From the NCBI GenBank assembly GCA_002342805.1, contig DDQW01000050.1, positions 1 to 32,750 on the forward strand: 32,750 nucleotides of DNA, given 5' to 3'. Below the pieces are notes generated by a model. That model did not search any database. It was not told the origin of the DNA and was given only the letters and a program-made list of their open reading frames with translations. Source of the stretch: Clostridiales bacterium UBA2432 (lineage in GTDB: Bacteria > Bacillota > Clostridia > Lachnospirales > Vallitaleaceae). The position numbers and the translations under genes were made by a program. Positions 1 to 6,953 of this stretch are shown here, in pieces (position 1 is the first letter of the stretch; every line of letters begins with the position of its first letter).

Positions 1-7
1 CCCTAGG

Positions 8-23
8 TGTTAGAATAGTTGTC
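8..23 (+). repeat. Left terminal inverted repeat of the IS3 element
   Basis: Sixteen bases starting TGTTAGAAT match the inverted right end at 12 positions, with TAGTTGTC fully conserved. The exact outer limit is inferred from the TG/CA rule for IS3-family ends. Confidence 0.7.
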
Positions 24-75
24 ATGTAGTTGAAAAAATAGTATAGTGTCTATAGAAGACGGAGGAAAATAACAC

Positions 76-570
76 ATGGCAAGTTATAGTGAAGAATTTA
101 AAAATAGTATGATCGCACGCATGCTACCACCAAACAACGAACCTGTTTCCAAGATTGCAAAGGAAACGAATGTCAGCATCGCAACTCTACATAAATGGAA
201 AAAGGAACACATTAAATCCGGTGAACCTATCAAATCAAGTGATACAGATCGATGGAGTAGCCAAGAAAAATTCATGATCGTTATGGAAACGGCGGGGATG
301 AACGAAGTCGAACTTTCAAAGTATTGTCGTCAAAAAGGTATTTATCCTAATCAAGTCAAGGATTGGAAAGACGTCTGCATGCAAGCCAATGGTGGTATTG
401 CTCAAGAAGCTTCTCGCTTAAACAAAGAGATGAAAGACAAAAACAAGGCAATCAAGGCTTTGGAAAAGGAAATTCAACGAAAAGATAAAGCATTGGCTGA
501 AACTGCAGCCGTTTTGGTACTACGAAAAAAGCTGGATGCGTTACTGGGGACCGACGACGAGGAAGAATGA
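76..570 (+). CDS. IS3-family transposase OrfA (HTH protein)
   Basis: This 164-residue protein is the DNA-binding subunit of the transposase. The N-terminal 45 residues form a helix-turn-helix (SKIAKETNVSIATLHKWKKE), a second HTH-like segment follows (about 60-100), and residues 110-155 are a Lys/Glu-rich coiled coil expected to act as a leucine-zipper-like oligomerisation region. It is longer than the roughly 100-residue OrfA of many IS3 elements. A GGAGG ribosome binding site lies about 10 bases before the ATG. Its stop overlaps the OrfB start as ATGA, and an A6G slippery run precedes the stop. Confidence 0.9.
   Translation: MASYSEEFKNSMIARMLPPNNEPVSKIAKETNVSIATLHKWKKEHIKSGEPIKSSDTDRWSSQEKFMIVMETAGMNEVELSKYCRQKGIYPNQVKDWKDVCMQANGGIAQEASRLNKEMKDKNKAIKALEKEIQRKDKALAETAAVLVLRKKLDALLGTDDEEE
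525..531 (+). promoter_or_regulatory. Probable -1 programmed ribosomal frameshift site
   Basis: The heptamer A AAA AAG lies in phase with the OrfA frame (codons CGA AAA AAG). A -1 slip moves the ribosome into the OrfB frame, which is open from here to the OrfB ATG at 567. This is the classical IS3 mechanism for making the OrfAB transposase. The ATGA overlap downstream would additionally allow separate OrfB by re-initiation. Confidence 0.7.
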
Positions 571-1652
571 CAGAACCCGAGTTGCGCAAACACGTGATGG
601 ATCTCATTGCCGAAGCTGTTGAAGCCGGTGCTCGTCTCTCCATCGCTTGTGAAGAAGCCGAAATCAGTGTTAGAACCTATAAGCGCTGGTTAAAATCCTT
701 TAAAAAACATAATGCACACATCGATAAACGAACGATTGCTGTTCGTCCGGAACCACATAACAAACTGACGGAGCAAGAAGTTCAACAAATATTAAATATT
801 GTAAATCAACCCGATTACAGTCATATGCCTCCAAGCCAAATTGTGCCAATGCTTGCTGATAAGGGCATATACATTGCTTCGGAATCAACCTTCTATCGAG
901 TCCTTAGAGAACAAAAACTCTTGCAACATAGAGGGCGGAGCAAAGAACCGGTAAAACGGGAGATATCAACACATATGGCCACAGCACCCAATAGGGTTTA
1001 TACCTGGGATATAACTTATTTAAATGGTCCTATAAAAGGCAAACATTACTATCTTTATATGATCTCCGACTTATTCAGTCGAAAAATAATAGCATGGGAA
1101 GTATGGGAGGTTGAGTCCGCTGAAAATGCTAGCGAACTCATACGCCGGGCAGTTTTAGCAGAAAAGTTAACTAAACGGGACCATCCCTTGGTTTTACACT
1201 CAGACAATGGATCACCTATGAAAGGTGCTACCATGCTGGAAACCCTTTATAATCTAGGTATAACGCCTTCTAGAAGCAGACCGAGAGTTAGTAATGACAA
1301 TCCATATGCAGAAAGCTTATTCAAGACCTTGAAGTATCGATGCAACTATCAACCCAAAGGCTTTAAAACCATTGATGAAGCCCGTGAGTGGGTCTATGAT
1401 TTTGTGGAATGGTATAACAACAATCACCGACATAGCGGCATCAAATTTCTTACACCAAATCAACGACATTCTAAAGATCATGGATTAAGCATCCTTGCAC
1501 AGCGAAAAATAGTTTATGAAACAGCTAAATTAAAAAATCCGAATCGATGGACAGGTAAGACAAGGGATTGGTCTATCGAAAATCAGGTTTGGCTCAATCC
1601 AGAGAAGGAACCATCTGTGGATAATTATTTGGATGAAAGTGAAGCATCATAA
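567..1652 (+). CDS. IS3-family transposase OrfB (DDE integrase core)
   Basis: This 361-residue catalytic subunit carries an N-terminal HTH_21-like region (about 65-125) and an rve-type RNase H fold. The DDE triad is visible: Asp148 (YTWDITYL), Asp213 (LHSDNGSP) and Glu249 (PYAESLFK), with 35 residues between the second Asp and Glu, as in IS3 family members. The frame is intact, so the element could be active. The ATG overlaps the OrfA stop (ATGA), and the frame is -1 relative to OrfA, so the protein may be made alone or as an OrfAB fusion. Confidence 0.93.
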   Translation: MTEPELRKHVMDLIAEAVEAGARLSIACEEAEISVRTYKRWLKSFKKHNAHIDKRTIAVRPEPHNKLTEQEVQQILNIVNQPDYSHMPPSQIVPMLADKGIYIASESTFYRVLREQKLLQHRGRSKEPVKREISTHMATAPNRVYTWDITYLNGPIKGKHYYLYMISDLFSRKIIAWEVWEVESAENASELIRRAVLAEKLTKRDHPLVLHSDNGSPMKGATMLETLYNLGITPSRSRPRVSNDNPYAESLFKTLKYRCNYQPKGFKTIDEAREWVYDFVEWYNNNHRHSGIKFLTPNQRHSKDHGLSILAQRKIVYETAKLKNPNRWTGKTRDWSIENQVWLNPEKEPSVDNYLDESEAS

Positions 1653-1666
1653 ATTTAAGAAAGATG

Positions 1667-1682
1667 GACAACTAGCTTGACA
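1667..1682 (-). repeat. Right terminal inverted repeat of the IS3 element
   Basis: Read on the minus strand it is TGTCAAGCTAGTTGTC, paired with the left end. It provides the last three sense codons (Leu, Ser, Ser) and the TAG stop of the adjacent minus-strand gene. Confidence 0.7.
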
Positions 1683-3087
1683 AATTCCGAAAGTCAATTA
1701 TATAGGTCCAATTTCTGCTAGCTTCAATGAAATTTTTAATCTCCTTTTGATCAGCAAACATTTGATTTATGATTTCTTTTGTGAATTTATCACTATCCAA
1801 ATATTCTTTTAAATCCAGATATATAACATAAGCTTCTTTAATTTTACCATTTCTGTACAAATAGCTTGCATACTGATACAAAGATTCTTTCTTCATAATA
1901 TCACTATCTTTATAATCTTCTAACTCATTAAAAATATGAAATGCATGCTCAAAATCTTTTAACTCAATGTATTGTTTGGCCTCTTGATACTTAGCTTCAA
2001 TCTTCATATCTTCACTATTTCTAAATACTCCAAGTCGCTCAAAGTGCTTTGCAGCATCAGCATATTTATTATCTTTAAAAAAAATTATTGCTTCTGCATA
2101 TATATTTTCTTTTGTAGCTAAATCTTCTGAAACTTTTGCTAATTCTTCACTATCTTTAAAATTACCTATCCTAATAAATTCCTCATAAGCATCTCTATAC
2201 TGTTCATTATTAAGAAATTCTTGCGCATTATTATATATATTTTCAGGTATAATATATAATTTTATAATCAAAGTAGCAATTACTATTATAAAACAAATAC
2301 TCACTAACGTCTTAATGAGTTTATTTTTCTTACGTTTTTGATTTAACAGTATTTGATGTTGTTTTTCTTCTGCATTTCGTTTTTTTATTCTCTCGTGCTC
2401 TATTATTTTTTTCTTTTCTTCTATTTTTCTTTCTTCCAAATTTATTTTTTTTTGATTATCAATATACTCGTTTTCTTTTGCTTTAAGATATTCTTCATTT
2501 TTCATATTATTTAATTTCGCAAAATTCGCACTACAACTTGGACATCTCAATTCTTCTTTCAAAACGACTTTATTGCACCCACAAATCATGATATTATTAC
2601 ATATATATAGTAAATGTCCATGAAAATTATTTGTTTCTAATTCTCTTAAGTACTGTTCTTTCAACTCACCTAATTCTAATAAAGATTGCCGTTTAGAATA
2701 ATCTAACATCTTCATATTCGTATCATTTACATTTATCCACCACTCATTATTTAAAAACAATATTTTTTGAATAGAAAAAACAAATATCCGAGCTCGAATA
2801 TTTGGTACTTCAATAAAAAAGTTCCTTCCAAATACATTATATTGTTCTATTTCTAAATCCAAGTAGGAAACATCTTCTAAAACAGCTAGCTCTTTTTCAT
2901 CTATGCTAAAACATTTTATATTCAATATAACAGCTTTCACGAATCTTTTTTCTAGATTTTCCATACTACAGCGAAGAATAATCTTACCATCATCCTGTTT
3001 TTCAACGTTAATCTTATTAATAATAATTGGACAATCTTCTTGATATTGAATAGATTCAACTTGTGATATTAATTGATTTTTTTCCAT
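1672..3087 (-). CDS. Membrane-anchored zinc-ribbon / TPR-like repeat protein, 3' end altered by IS3
   Basis: The 471-residue product is not a named family to me. Visible parts: an N-terminal region of about 150 residues with beta character; a zinc-ribbon-like cluster (Cys169/Cys171 and Cys182/Cys185); a highly charged Lys/Glu coiled coil (about 195-255); one membrane helix (about 257-280); then TPR-like repeats (about 285-455) with the recurring pattern F..L..YKDSE seen in many clostridial proteins. This suggests a cytoplasmic sensor or scaffold domain and an outside repeat domain, or the reverse. The start has a GGGGG ribosome binding site. The final LSS and stop codon come from the IS3 right end, so the original C-terminus is probably lost. 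Confidence 0.75.
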   Translation of the reverse strand: MEKNQLISQVESIQYQEDCPIIINKINVEKQDDGKIILRCSMENLEKRFVKAVILNIKCFSIDEKELAVLEDVSYLDLEIEQYNVFGRNFFIEVPNIRARIFVFSIQKILFLNNEWWINVNDTNMKMLDYSKRQSLLELGELKEQYLRELETNNFHGHLLYICNNIMICGCNKVVLKEELRCPSCSANFAKLNNMKNEEYLKAKENEYIDNQKKINLEERKIEEKKKIIEHERIKKRNAEEKQHQILLNQKRKKNKLIKTLVSICFIIVIATLIIKLYIIPENIYNNAQEFLNNEQYRDAYEEFIRIGNFKDSEELAKVSEDLATKENIYAEAIIFFKDNKYADAAKHFERLGVFRNSEDMKIEAKYQEAKQYIELKDFEHAFHIFNELEDYKDSDIMKKESLYQYASYLYRNGKIKEAYVIYLDLKEYLDSDKFTKEIINQMFADQKEIKNFIEASRNWTYIIDFRNLSS

Positions 3088-3120
3088 TTTTATCCCCCAT
3101 TCAACTATTCGCCTAAGATA

Positions 3121-3432
3121 TTAGTATCTACTTGTATCTATCTCTCTTGCCATCCGGCTAACCTCAATTTTGGGATTAATTTTATTCACCACATCCTGTA
3201 AAAATTTATACTCCTCATCCTTCATACTTCTACCTGTAATTATTTCCTTAATAGATACATTTGCAAAACAACTACCATCTTGAACGAATATTCTTTCTTC
3301 TTTTTCATATTTCCAATCTGATTTTTTATGGCAAAGTATCTGAATCGCCGTCTTATTAATCAATGAATCAGATATATTTTCAACCTTAAAGAAACTGTTA
3401 CTATATTCTATTTCTTTGACAGTATATTTTTT
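3121..3432 (-). pseudogene. 3' remnant of a DUF2971-family gene
   Basis: The frame is open from 3432 to the stop at 3121, about 103 codons, with no plausible ATG; the codon at 3361-3363 is TTG. The translation matches the C-terminal third of DUF2971 proteins as I know them: a strand of the type V.E.EYSNSF, then KKSDWKYEKEERIFV and an IKEIITG segment. Full-length members have roughly 250-300 residues, and an in-frame TGA at 3433-3435 closes the frame upstream. The 5' part was probably lost when the adjacent restriction-modification segment arrived. DUF2971 genes are common in accessory and defence regions, but their biochemical role is not established here. Confidence 0.65.
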
Positions 3433-3570
3433 TCATTAACTTCAATACATAATACTAATAATCGCACAAAAAAATAATTTCAATAATAATTCTACTCTTA
3501 TGATATTCTTTTTTCAAGAGACTATCTAACTATCTTTCCATTAGAATCACAAGATTTGTTACTATATTTA

Positions 3571-3579
3571 TGGTACAAT
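3571..3579 (+). promoter_or_regulatory. Probable extended -10 promoter of the Vsr-Sau3AI gene
   Basis: TGGTACAAT fits the TGnTATAAT extended -10 pattern and lies about 39 bases before the start codon. No good -35 element is seen at the right spacing, which extended -10 promoters can tolerate. Confidence 0.45.
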
Positions 3580-3617
3580 AATGATATCCCTAAACTATAT
3601 AAAAGAAGATGATTGGA

Positions 3618-5474
3618 ATGGCTGATAAGTTTTCAAAAGAAAAGCGTAGTGAAATAATGTCCAAAATTCACAGAAATGACACCACCCCTGAGCTAAAGGT
3701 GCGTCATTATCTACATACTCATGGATACGGATATCGAAAAAACTATGAAAAACTCCCCGGTAGTCCTGACATATATCTACAAAAATATAATACAGCTATT
3801 TTCATAAATGGTTGCTTTTGGCACGGACATCAAAATTGCAAATATTATTCTTTGCCAAAAAGCAACGTTGAGTTTTGGAATAAAAAAATCAGCAGAAATC
3901 GAAAACGTGATTATAATAATATATTAAAATTGAAAGAATTAGGTATAGAACCTATCACGCTTTGGGAATGTGATATAAAACATAAATTTGAATCCACTAT
4001 GAACAAGCTAGAAATTCAAATACAGTCTAATCAATACAAGGAGAGCCTACCAATGGAATTCAATTATGACCCTTCAAGCCCCCAGTCAATATTAACTTAT
4101 TCAAAACAAATTGAGAACAAAACACTTAGGCAGATATTGCATTCTCCTCCAAATATTTATCACACCAAAAACAAAGGTGCATTAGGCCATGCAATAGAAA
4201 AAGATTTTTTTGGATATAATATAAACTCAAAAAAAGAAGCTGATTTTAACAAAGCTAATATGGAGTTAAAAGTCATTCCAATAAAAGAAATAAAAAAGAA
4301 CAAGAATTCACCTCAACTCATTAAACGAATGGGGATGTCTGTTAAAGAACGTGTCATCCTCTCTTTAATTAACTACACAGATATACTTCATGAAACATGG
4401 GATACTACAGAATTACATCATAAACTGGACAGATTACTGATGATGTTTTATATGTACGATAAAAACGTTAATATTTATGATTTAAAATTTTTATTATCCA
4501 CTATTTGGGAACCATTTGAAGCTGATCTTCCTTATTTAAAAAAAGATTGGGAAATGATTTACGAAAAAATCGCTTCTGGTAAAGCACATGAATTGTCTGA
4601 AGGCGACACTTTACTCCTTGGGGCCTGCACCAAAGGAGCTAACAAGAAAAGTTTAATAAAACAACCCAACGGCCCTGAACCAGCAATGCAGAGAGCATAT
4701 TCATTAAAACGCTCTTATGTTGATTACATTTTCAATATATTCTACAGTGATAGTTTCGCCGAAAAAACTCTAGTTGTGCCAATGGACACTTATGAAAAAA
4801 TTCTAATTGAATTCAATAAAATCAAATACGCTACTTTACAAGATCTTTTCCGAATGTATAATATTAGAATTAATCGAGATGCAAAACAATTTTTGTTCAT
4901 GGTTACTTCTGAGTTGTTTAAATCACTAATGGGTATTACCGCGGACGAATTTAATAAAAATAACATCTCTGAAATTGAAATCAAAACGATTTTATTAAAA
5001 AGGAATAACATTCCAAAGGAAAATATGTCATTTGAACAAATCAAGTTCGATGAAATAATTGAAGAAGAAGATTGGATGCATTCTGAATTTCGCTCAAAGT
5101 TTGAAAACAAGAAACTTTTATGGATAATCTTCAAAACAGATGTTGCATATACAAAGCAACGAGAACTCGAATTAAAAGATATTCGCTTCATTGATATTTT
5201 TTATTGGAATATGCCCAATAGCGACCTTGATACAGATGTTAAATATTTGTGGCTAGATACTGTTGAAAAAATTAAAAATAATGATTTCTCACATTTCAAA
5301 AAAATGTCTGAAACTAGAGTCGCTCATGTTCGACCAAAGGCTATAAACCAAAATGATGTTCAAGTTTTAAAATCTGGATTTGTTGCTCCCAAAAAAAGTT
5401 TTTGGTTAAATAATAAATATGTTGCTGAACAAATAAGGATTGAATTATCCCAAAATGGCAATCGCTATTATTAG
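3618..5474 (+). CDS. Vsr mismatch endonuclease fused to a Sau3AI/MutH-like restriction endonuclease
   Basis: The 618-residue protein joins two DNA-repair/restriction folds. Residues 1-135 are a complete Vsr domain (MADKFSKEKRSEIMSKI, PGSPDIYL with Asp51, GCFWHGHQNC), which nicks at T:G mismatches left by deamination of 5-methylcytosine. Residues about 150-618 match full-length Sau3AI: a MutH-like catalytic site with Asp209, then Glu216-x-Lys218 (DF...MELKV), followed by the GKAHELSEGDT...LGACTKGA and FSLKRSYVDYI motifs of the C-terminal domain. Sau3AI cuts GATC, so GATC is the inferred target. The start at 3618 has a GAAG 9 bases upstream; an ATG at 3609 is less well placed. It converges on its methyltransferase, 14 bp away. 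Confidence 0.88.
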   Translation: MADKFSKEKRSEIMSKIHRNDTTPELKVRHYLHTHGYGYRKNYEKLPGSPDIYLQKYNTAIFINGCFWHGHQNCKYYSLPKSNVEFWNKKISRNRKRDYNNILKLKELGIEPITLWECDIKHKFESTMNKLEIQIQSNQYKESLPMEFNYDPSSPQSILTYSKQIENKTLRQILHSPPNIYHTKNKGALGHAIEKDFFGYNINSKKEADFNKANMELKVIPIKEIKKNKNSPQLIKRMGMSVKERVILSLINYTDILHETWDTTELHHKLDRLLMMFYMYDKNVNIYDLKFLLSTIWEPFEADLPYLKKDWEMIYEKIASGKAHELSEGDTLLLGACTKGANKKSLIKQPNGPEPAMQRAYSLKRSYVDYIFNIFYSDSFAEKTLVVPMDTYEKILIEFNKIKYATLQDLFRMYNIRINRDAKQFLFMVTSELFKSLMGITADEFNKNNISEIEIKTILLKRNNIPKENMSFEQIKFDEIIEEEDWMHSEFRSKFENKKLLWIIFKTDVAYTKQRELELKDIRFIDIFYWNMPNSDLDTDVKYLWLDTVEKIKNNDFSHFKKMSETRVAHVRPKAINQNDVQVLKSGFVAPKKSFWLNNKYVAEQIRIELSQNGNRYY

Positions 5475-5485
5475 CGATTGCCATT
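5454..5485. terminator. Hairpin terminator between convergent restriction and methyltransferase genes
   Basis: A perfect 14-bp stem (AATGGCAATCGCTA and its complement) with a TTAT loop is followed on the plus strand by a T-rich run (TCTTTATTCTTTTT). It overlaps the last codons and stop of the plus-strand restriction gene and lies just past the methyltransferase stop. It should end the plus transcript efficiently; the minus side is less T-rich. Confidence 0.85.
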
Positions 5486-5488
5486 TCT

Positions 5489-6691
5489 TTATTCTTTTTC
5501 AATTATTTTTTCAAGCTCTTTGCCAATTCGTTCTACGATACCCACAACTAATGCATTCCCCATACAAAAATATCTGAACCGAGATGACATGCCTGTATTA
5601 GTCCAGCCTTTCGGAAATCCATTTAACGCTTCGCATTCCTCTGGTGTTAACTTTCTAAGTTTCTTTGTGTGCGGATCCATAATTATGTGTGTTGATCTAT
5701 TCGCGGATGATTCACTTGTCAACATTGTTCGTGCCGGTTTATCAATAGGGTCTGGAAAAGCAATCCCTCCTTCAGCAAAAACATATTTATGTCCCTCTTT
5801 ATGCACTCTTGGAATCTTTTTAGGTCCTTTCATATACTTCCATTTTTCCAAGTCTTCATTAAGATAAAACTCCTCTGGAACATCTGTATCAAGAACTTTC
5901 TCAAGAGGCATTGCTTTCAATTCATCCGCTTTCAAATCTTGAGTGTACAAATCATCACCTAATAAACATCCTGCATTCCAAAACTTTAGAGCAAAATTAT
6001 CTGAAATTTGCTTTATGTCATCAAAATCAAATTCAGTTCTATTTATTCTTTTTATATCGTATGCTTTTGCCGGAAATAATTTTTGAAAAACACCTTTATC
6101 AGTCACCACTACTTCGGAAGAAGCCGTTCTGATAAGCTCATTTCCATATTTGGTATCATTTTTAAAGGCAAATATAAAGACTCTTCTTCGTCTCTGTGGA
6201 AATCCATATTCGGCAGCATTAATGACTCTCCACTCAACCGAATATCCTTGTTCTCTGAAACATCCTAATATAACCGCAAAATCTCTTCCTCTTTGGGATG
6301 TAGGAGATTTCAACAACCTATCAACATTTTCAAGAAGAACAAATTTAGGTTGTTTGGTTTTTAAAATGCTATATATATTCCACCATAAAACGCCTTTTTT
6401 CCCTTCTATTCCCTTGGCCCCCGTAGAAGCAACACTATAATCTTGACAAGGAAATCCTCCTACCAGAAGTGAATGATTCGGTATTTCTTGATAATCCACA
6501 TCATTTATATCAACATTTGAATGTATGTCTTTTTTTCCGAAATTAGCAATATAGCATTCATATGCGTCCTGTGTTTTTCGACTAGGTTCCCATTGGTTTG
6601 CCCACACAGTCTCAAACTCATCGCTAGCCCTCTCCAAGCCAACTCTAAACCCTCCAACGCCGGCAAATAATTCTACCACTGTTTTTTCCAT
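5489..6691 (-). CDS. C5-cytosine DNA methyltransferase (M.Sau3AI/Dcm type)
   Basis: The 400-residue enzyme transfers a methyl group from S-adenosylmethionine to cytosine C5 in its target. Conserved motifs appear in order: motif I FAGVGGFRVG (9-18), catalytic Cys82 in GGFPCQDYS (motif IV), ENVDRLL (motif VI, 121-127), QRRRRVFI (motif VIII), and RKLTPEECEALNGFP with GNALVV near the C-terminus (motifs IX-X). The start at 6691 follows a GGAGG site 9 bases upstream; an upstream in-frame ATG adds 18 residues that do not belong to the family. Partnered with a Sau3AI-like nuclease, it probably methylates the C of GATC. It has its own promoter. Confidence 0.92.
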   Translation of the reverse strand: MEKTVVELFAGVGGFRVGLERASDEFETVWANQWEPSRKTQDAYECYIANFGKKDIHSNVDINDVDYQEIPNHSLLVGGFPCQDYSVASTGAKGIEGKKGVLWWNIYSILKTKQPKFVLLENVDRLLKSPTSQRGRDFAVILGCFREQGYSVEWRVINAAEYGFPQRRRRVFIFAFKNDTKYGNELIRTASSEVVVTDKGVFQKLFPAKAYDIKRINRTEFDFDDIKQISDNFALKFWNAGCLLGDDLYTQDLKADELKAMPLEKVLDTDVPEEFYLNEDLEKWKYMKGPKKIPRVHKEGHKYVFAEGGIAFPDPIDKPARTMLTSESSANRSTHIIMDPHTKKLRKLTPEECEALNGFPKGWTNTGMSSRFRYFCMGNALVVGIVERIGKELEKIIEKE

Positions 6692-6733
6692 CTTAGACCT
6701 CCAATAGTTTAAGTTAAAAATCACTCTTGGTAG

Positions 6734-6762
6734 ATTATACATCAAATCCAGAAAAAGATCAA
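6734..6762 (-). promoter_or_regulatory. Sigma-70-type promoter of the methyltransferase gene, with GATC in the -35 box
   Basis: On the minus strand TTGATC, a 17-base spacer and TATAAT form a strong promoter whose start would lie about 35 bases before the methyltransferase ATG. The -35 hexamer contains GATC (6757-6760), the inferred target of the encoded enzyme. The rest of the 262-base gap between hamB and the methyltransferase shows no supported gene. Confidence 0.7.
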
Positions 6763-6953
6763 GATGTATTTCGAAAAAAAGAACATATGTTTTGTAATTA
6801 CCACAATATATCTTTCTATTTAATCCTCTATGGCCGATTCTTAAAAAACGGATACCCTAGGATAACATTCAAAGCTAAGAGAACAAAATCCTTCGCCCAA
6901 TATACCTTATCAAAAAAACCATCGTAAATGCTCACTTTACTTTTTCCACTAGA

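Larger units (their letters stand above)
8..1682 (+). mobile_element. IS3-family insertion sequence, complete
   Basis: A 1675-bp element contains two overlapping transposase frames and imperfect terminal inverted repeats. The left end begins TGTTAGAATAGTTGTC and the inverted right end reads TGTCAAGCTAGTTGTC, identical at 12 of 16 positions and with the TG...CA termini usual for IS3. The flanking bases (AGG on the left, AAT on the right) show no 3-4 bp target duplication, so the element may have taken part in a deletion or recombination, or the duplication has decayed. The right end lies inside the 3' end of the neighbouring minus-strand gene. Confidence 0.85.

Noticed and set aside
3609..3617. 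Earlier in-frame ATG for the Vsr-Sau3AI gene
   Set aside because: The purine-rich GAAG ends directly before it, leaving no spacing, whereas the ATG at 3618 is 9 bases away and matches the usual Vsr start.
4790..5191. A 133-codon minus-strand frame inside the restriction endonuclease gene
   Set aside because: Its product is Ser/Ile-rich without motifs and the opposite frame encodes conserved Sau3AI blocks, so it is an antisense shadow.
5478..5867. A 129-codon plus-strand frame inside the methyltransferase gene
   Set aside because: Antisense to conserved motifs VIII-X of the methyltransferase; no ribosome binding site.
6727..6927. A 66-codon plus-strand frame upstream of the methyltransferase, beginning MVDYTSNPEKDQ
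   Set aside because: YTSNPEK recalls mobilisation relaxases, but no other relaxase motif follows, there is no ribosome binding site, and it overlaps the methyltransferase promoter. It is at best a tiny remnant.
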